DNA of 64,000 nucleotides, taken from contig CAIMUF010000004.1 in the NCBI GenBank assembly GCA_903844635.1, positions 1 to 64,000 of the forward strand. Direction: 5' to 3'. Origin of the DNA: an uncultured Sulfuricurvum sp. (lineage in GTDB: Bacteria; Campylobacterota; Campylobacteria; Campylobacterales; Sulfurimonadaceae). Made by a program: the position numbers and the translations under genes. The notes under the pieces were generated by a model. It saw nothing but the letters and a program-made list of their open reading frames with translations, did not search any database and was not told the origin of the DNA. Shown here piece by piece: positions 59,185 to 64,000 of this stretch; positions within the stretch are counted from its first letter, which is position 1; each line of letters starts with the position of its first letter.

Positions 59185-59957
59185 CTAAATGTAGTTCCAC
59201 CATCAACAACGATTGTTTGACCTGTAATCCAGCTTGCTTCTTCGGTACAAAGAAAATAAACAGCACCGGCAATATCATTAGGAGAGCCCATTCGGTTCAT
59301 TGCAGAACGTCTGATGGTTTCAGCTTTTACTTCTTCGTAGTTGGTGAAAGCTTTGAGGGCATCGGTATCGATTGGACCGCCTGAAACTGCATTGACACGA
59401 ATATTCATCTCTCCTAGTTCAACGGCTGCATAGCGGCTCATTGCTTCAACAGCTGCTTTGTTGGTCCCGTGACCTGCATAGTTTTCGATGTAGATGAGAT
59501 TACCTGTGCTGGACATAGTGACGACTGCTCCGCCGCCTACTTTTTCCATACGTTTAGCCGCTTCTTGGGTACCTACGACAAAAGCGTTTACGGTTGCAGT
59601 GTAGATATTGTTCAGACCGCGTGGTTTGAGACGCATAAATTTACCGTATCCGCCAACAACAGGACGACCATAAATCATTGCATTACTGACAAAAAAGTCT
59701 ACACGATCGAAATCAGCATCAATCGCTTCAAAAAGTGGTTTGAATTCGTCTGTTTCCAAAATATTGAGAGGATAAGCACGTGCTTTGATCCCATATTTTG
59801 CTTCGAGCTCTTGTACTAGGACACCGGCTACTTCTGCATTACTGTTGTACGTAAATGCGATATTCACACCATTTTGTGCAAATTTTTCAGCGATTGCTTG
59901 ACCGATACCTTTTGTGGCTCCAGTGATAACCAGAGTTTTGCCTTTCATATTCGTCAT
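59181..59957 (-). CDS. Enoyl-ACP-reductase-like SDR (FabL type)
   Basis: TGATKGIGQAIAEKFAQNGVNIAFTYNSN; Y-x6-K (YAGHGTNK); next to dapA. Confidence 0.85.
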   Translation of the reverse strand: MTNMKGKTLVITGATKGIGQAIAEKFAQNGVNIAFTYNSNAEVAGVLVQELEAKYGIKARAYPLNILETDEFKPLFEAIDADFDRVDFFVSNAMIYGRPVVGGYGKFMRLKPRGLNNIYTATVNAFVVGTQEAAKRMEKVGGGAVVTMSSTGNLIYIENYAGHGTNKAAVEAMSRYAAVELGEMNIRVNAVSGGPIDTDALKAFTNYEEVKAETIRRSAMNRMGSPNDIAGAVYFLCTEEASWITGQTIVVDGGTTFR

Positions 59958-59961
59958 CTTT

Positions 59962-60855
59962 TTATGCTCCTGTGATGGTGTAGTTTTTCATAACTTCTTC
60001 AAGTCGTTTTAAATTATCGTTGCTTGGGGTTACAAGCGGTAATCGGTATTCCAATGTATCGATGAGCCCTGCAATGTACATGGCGGCTTTTATCATAACA
60101 GGATTCGATTCCAAAAAGAGGACTTTATTTATCGGATAAAGTATGTCATTTATTGCTTTTGAGCCACTAAAATCACCTGACAAGGCTTTGGTAACCAGTT
60201 GACTTTTCAAGTCAGGCAAGAGGTTGGAGGTCACTGACGTGATACCTGCACCTCCGCAGGCTAGTATTGCGTAATCAATCGCATCATCTCCTGAAAATAC
60301 TTTGAGTTCTGGTCGTCGTGAAAGCAGCTCGATGGTGCGCTCAATACTTCCGGTTGCTTCTTTGATACCGTAAATATTTTTCACATCATCAAAGAGTCGT
60401 ATAACGGTATCGGCGCTGATATCAACCACGGTTCGTCCAGGGACGTTGTACAGCATAAACGGAACTTCAGGAACAGAGAGTGCAATGGCTTTGTAGTGTT
60501 GATAAAGACCCTCTTGTGAAGGTTTATTGTAATAAGGAGCAACCGAAAAGATGGCATCAACACCACACATTTGAGCCATTTTTGCAGCTTCAATTGCTTC
60601 TGCTGTGGAGTTACTACCAGCGCCGGCTAAAACTTTTGTGTTTGTTCCACGACAGACTTCGACGGCAATCTCCATGCATCGTCTGTCTTCGTCATAAGTT
60701 AGTGTTGCACTCTCTCCGGTTGTTCCGACGGGACAAACGGCATCGATACCATTATTTATTTGTCTTTGAACGAGTTGGGCATATTTTTGCTCGTCAAGTT
60801 TTCCATTTTTAAATGGCGTTATGAGTGCGGTTGTTGAACCGGTTACGATGTTCAT
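59962..60855 (-). CDS. dapA: 4-hydroxy-tetrahydrodipicolinate synthase
   Basis: GSTTALITPFKNGKLDE; CPVGTTGESATLTYDE; MLYNVPGRTVVDI; IYGIKEATGS. Confidence 0.97.
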   Translation of the reverse strand: MNIVTGSTTALITPFKNGKLDEQKYAQLVQRQINNGIDAVCPVGTTGESATLTYDEDRRCMEIAVEVCRGTNTKVLAGAGSNSTAEAIEAAKMAQMCGVDAIFSVAPYYNKPSQEGLYQHYKAIALSVPEVPFMLYNVPGRTVVDISADTVIRLFDDVKNIYGIKEATGSIERTIELLSRRPELKVFSGDDAIDYAILACGGAGITSVTSNLLPDLKSQLVTKALSGDFSGSKAINDILYPINKVLFLESNPVMIKAAMYIAGLIDTLEYRLPLVTPSNDNLKRLEEVMKNYTITGA

Positions 60856-62153
60856 TTTTCACCTTTTCGTAAAATAAGGGTTGTGGATGCAGCAGGATTA
60901 AAATAGTGCTTTGCCATCTCTTGAATATCTTTGGACGTAAGTGCATTGATAGCAGTTTCATAACGCTCTAGCGGCGCTAAATCACCACGTGCCAAGTAGC
61001 CTCCAAAAAGTTCTGCTACGGAAGTAGAACTTTCAAGTGAATAAATAAAATCAGATTTTGTACTGATTTTGATTTTGTCCAGTTCGCTTTGTTTCACCCC
61101 GTTTTTTTGAAGTTTTGCGATCTCTTTCCAAATTTCTTTTTCGATTTTTTCAGCCGTTACCCCTTTGTTGGCAATCGCTAAAAATAAAAAGACACCCGGA
61201 TCAATGGTTTCCATATTGTAGGCATGGATTTGGTTGACCAGTCGTTTTTCATCTACGAGTGTACGGTATAATCGTGAGCTTTTACCGGAACTTAGCAACT
61301 CGCTGATCGCTGAAAGTTTAGGCTGATCAGCATGTTGAAAGTTAGGAATCGGGAATGAAATGGCAATCATTTCTACTTCACTCTCTTTGTGCACTTCGAC
61401 TCGTCGTGCACCGTCTTGATCCGGTTCAATCGTCTTAACGCTTGGGATATCAACCGTATTGGTAATGGCACTGAAATGTTTCTCTGCCTCTGCAAAGACA
61501 TTGGCTGCTTTAATATCGCCAGTTACGACTAAAATTGCATTTTTTGGCTGATAATAGGTCGCATGAAATTTCTGAATGTCTTCTAGCGTCCATGTTTGAA
61601 TGTCATTCATAAATCCGATCGGCGTCCAATGGTACGGGTGATAGACATAGGCACTGTTAAAGAGTCGAAAATACAAGTATCCCATCGGATTATTATCCGT
61701 TCTCCAGCGACGCTCTTCGGCAACAACGTTACGCTCTGGCTGAAACTCTTCATCTTTTAGGTTTAAATTCTGCATTAATTCAGCGAAAAGAGTCATAGAC
61801 TTTTCCATATTTTCGCTGCTGGATTTGATGTAATAGTGAGTGTGGTCAAATCCGGTGGAAGCATTGTTCATGCCGCCGATACTTTTGACTTCTTCGTCAA
61901 ATTCGCCTGCTTTGAGGTTTTTGGTGGATTTGAAATTCATATGCTCGAGCATGTGGGCAATCCCACTTTTGCCCATTACTTCGTTGCGGCTTCCTACTTT
62001 GTAAAAAATATCGGTTGAAATAACATTTGAGTTGTTTTCCATTGGAATAGCGACGACTTGCAATCCATTTGTCAGTGTTTTCGTTTCATAGTGAGGCAAT
62101 GATGAGGCCATAAGGGTTCCTAGTGTAAAAAATAATACAGTGAGCGATTTCAT
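60852..62153 (-). CDS. M16 family metallopeptidase
   Basis: GKSGIAHMLEHMNFKSTKN (HxxEH); NVVAEERRWR. Confidence 0.94.
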   Translation of the reverse strand: MKSLTVLFFTLGTLMASSLPHYETKTLTNGLQVVAIPMENNSNVISTDIFYKVGSRNEVMGKSGIAHMLEHMNFKSTKNLKAGEFDEEVKSIGGMNNASTGFDHTHYYIKSSSENMEKSMTLFAELMQNLNLKDEEFQPERNVVAEERRWRTDNNPMGYLYFRLFNSAYVYHPYHWTPIGFMNDIQTWTLEDIQKFHATYYQPKNAILVVTGDIKAANVFAEAEKHFSAITNTVDIPSVKTIEPDQDGARRVEVHKESEVEMIAISFPIPNFQHADQPKLSAISELLSSGKSSRLYRTLVDEKRLVNQIHAYNMETIDPGVFLFLAIANKGVTAEKIEKEIWKEIAKLQKNGVKQSELDKIKISTKSDFIYSLESSTSVAELFGGYLARGDLAPLERYETAINALTSKDIQEMAKHYFNPAASTTLILRKGEK

Positions 62154-63208
62154 GCTCGATCAGCACCTATAGCTTCTGATATTGATGCGTAACCATCGTT
62201 TGCGATAAGGGCAATAAGACCATTGTTGATCTCTTCAACCACTTCAGGCCCTTTGAAAATCAACGAGGTGTAAAGCTGAATCAATGACGCCCCTGCACGG
62301 ATTCGACGATAAGCTTCTTCGGGTGTACTGATACCGCCTACACTGATAAGAGTGGCTTTTCCAAAAAGTTCTCGTGCAATGGCGTCAAAAATATAAAAAC
62401 TGCGTTCTCTTAAAACTTCTCCGCTCAATCCACCAATCTCTTCAGGATCACTTACGAGTGAGTAGTCAATGGTAGTATTGGTGGCAATGATCCCATCCGC
62501 ACCACTTTCAACTGCATGAGCACATAGACTGACGGCTTGGTCTTCGGACATATCCGGAGCAATTTTGAGTAAAATCGGTTTGGAAGTGATGGCTTTAGCC
62601 TCTCCAAAAAGTTGAGAAATAAAGGCTTCATTCTGTAAGTCGCGAAGTCCAGGAGTATTAGGTGAAGAAATATTAATCACCATATAGTCAGCGTACTCAT
62701 GCAATGCTTTGATAAGCGTGGTGTAATCTTTTAGCGCATTTTCTTCGGACGTTGTCTTGTTTTTGCCGATATTAACACCGATGGGGGCGCTAAAAGGGTA
62801 GATGTTTTTGAGACGGTGGCTGATACGAAACAGTCCATCGTTATTAAAACCCATGGCGTTTTGGATTGATTCTTCTTCGATATGTCTCCAAAGGCGAGGG
62901 CGTGGATTGCCCTCTTGAGGTTTAGGAGTAAGAGTACCGATTTCACTGTATCCAAAGCCTAGAGTAAGAGATGCCGGAATCATCGTAGCATTTTTATCAA
63001 ATCCAGCCGCTAAACCAACAGGATTAAGGAATGTTCGTCCAAAAAGTTCTTGAGTCAGAGAAGGGTGAGAAATAAAGTTTCTGGCAATCATTGGATTCAA
63101 CAAAGGAGTACAGTATCCAGCCCCTCGTAATAGCAGTTCCCCTAGCGTGTGAGCCGTTTCAGGTTGAAATTTAAATAACCATGGTTTTAACGTTTCGTAA
63201 TCGAACAT
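62150..63208 (-). CDS. pyrD: Dihydroorotate dehydrogenase (quinone)
   Basis: MFDYETLKPWLFKFQPETAHTLGELLLR; NPVGLAAGFDKN; INISSPNTPGLRDLQ; start trimmed from ORF 63226. Confidence 0.96.
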   Translation of the reverse strand: MFDYETLKPWLFKFQPETAHTLGELLLRGAGYCTPLLNPMIARNFISHPSLTQELFGRTFLNPVGLAAGFDKNATMIPASLTLGFGYSEIGTLTPKPQEGNPRPRLWRHIEEESIQNAMGFNNDGLFRISHRLKNIYPFSAPIGVNIGKNKTTSEENALKDYTTLIKALHEYADYMVINISSPNTPGLRDLQNEAFISQLFGEAKAITSKPILLKIAPDMSEDQAVSLCAHAVESGADGIIATNTTIDYSLVSDPEEIGGLSGEVLRERSFYIFDAIARELFGKATLISVGGISTPEEAYRRIRAGASLIQLYTSLIFKGPEVVEEINNGLIALIANDGYASISEAIGADRA

Positions 63209-63289
63209 TGTGCCCCTACCTAACAAAAGAGTAAATAATAGTAATTATACTCAAAAAAAGGTTAGACTTCATTTAGATTCCAGTGTTCT

Positions 63290-64000
63290 TTATGATGAAG
63301 CTTCCATTTTTCCTGCGAGTCGTCGGTAATTTTCAGATGTTTCTAACAGTTGCTGGTGTGAGCCCCGTGCGATAATCTCACCTGAGTCAAAGTACAAAAT
63401 TACATCGGCATGTTCAATCGTACTGAGTCTGTGTGCGATAATAATGGTAATTTTATCTTTGGCATAACTCTCCAGGGCGCTTTGAATTCGTTTTTCACTT
63501 TCATTATCCAGTGCACTTGTGGCTTCGTCTAAAATTAGCAATGAAGCATGTTTGTAAACGGCACGAGCAATTGCAATGCGTTGACGCTGACCACCTGAAA
63601 GATTGACACCAAACTCTTGCATCACGGTATGAATTCCATCTGGAAGTTCATTGACAAAGTCAAGTGCGTCTGCAATTTTCAAAGCATAAAGTACTTGGTC
63701 CTCATCTACTTCGGCACCATAGGCAACGTTGGCGGCTAATGTATCTTGGAAGATATAGACGCGTTGAGAAACTGCTGCAATTTGATGACGAAGAGAATTT
63801 TGAGTGTAATTTTTTAGATCTTGGTTGTTAATACGTATATTTCCCTCATCAGGGTCATAAAAGCGCAAAAGAAGGTTGATAAGAGAGCTTTTACCTCCAC
63901 CGCTTTGACCGATGAGAGCAATGGTCTGTCCTTTTGAAATGGTCAAATTGAGATTGGATAAAGCGGTTTTATCGCCAAAATTCAGGGTGACATTGTCGAA
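63290..64000 (-). CDS. ABC transporter (MsbA-like exporter) ATPase domain, truncated at the right edge
   Basis: Walker A IGQSGGGKSS; NLSGGQRQRIAIARAV; LILDEATSALD; reading continues to 64000 (FDNVTLNFGDKTALSNLNLT). Confidence 0.93.
   Translation of the reverse strand, partial: FDNVTLNFGDKTALSNLNLTISKGQTIALIGQSGGGKSSLINLLLRFYDPDEGNIRINNQDLKNYTQNSLRHQIAAVSQRVYIFQDTLAANVAYGAEVDEDQVLYALKIADALDFVNELPDGIHTVMQEFGVNLSGGQRQRIAIARAVYKHASLLILDEATSALDNESEKRIQSALESYAKDKITIIIAHRLSTIEHADVILYFDSGEIIARGSHQQLLETSENYRRLAGKMEASS

Noticed and set aside
59181-59957. Hydroxysteroid dehydrogenase annotation for the SDR next to dapA
   Set aside because: Y-x6-K catalytic spacing and the dapA-pgsA context favour an enoyl-ACP-reductase (FabL-type) assignment.

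Overview
The window reads as mostly core chromosome of a Campylobacterota (epsilonproteobacterial) organism, probably Sulfuricurvum/Sulfurimonas-like; this is inferred from protein character and gene order, not a database search. Left to right it contains: the 5' end of nrdB; a minus-strand lipid/oxidative-stress-type cluster (two lipocalins, DUF3833, a CFA-synthase-like methyltransferase, DUF1365, an FAD amine-oxidase-like protein, an MFS transporter, an NTF2-like protein, an SDR and a glutathione peroxidase); a poly-N-acetylglucosamine locus (pgaB-pgaC-pgaD) with no intact pgaA; a short accessory stretch (SUMF1, transglutaminase-like, heme-binding, Cys-rich mini-protein, GNAT, two REP-like palindromes around a membrane-protein ORF); and then long housekeeping blocks (htpG, truA, lptF/G, prepilin peptidase, uppS, coaBC, glmU, fliP, trmA, herA-like, recO, gltBD, accD, rlmH, dksA-like, dusB, fliN, uvrA, polA, apeB, a sensor kinase, an EAL protein, yggS, rseP, pgsA, a FabL-like reductase, dapA, an M16 protease, pyrD and an ABC exporter). 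I saw no CRISPR array, rRNA, tRNA, prophage or transposase. I did not find a clear new defence or mobile system. The most interesting leads are (1) the CFA-like enzyme, whose expected bicarbonate-site residues look substituted, inside a cluster resembling the ChrR/furan-fatty-acid gene set; (2) an unannotated open reading remnant directly upstream of pgaB that may be the 3' end of a decayed pgaA; (3) a 48-nt tandem-repeat array encoding a repetitive charged stalk in an SH3b-like protein; and (4) a cysteine-free Rrf2 regulator behind a near-consensus promoter with an adjacent dyad. All homology calls are by eye.
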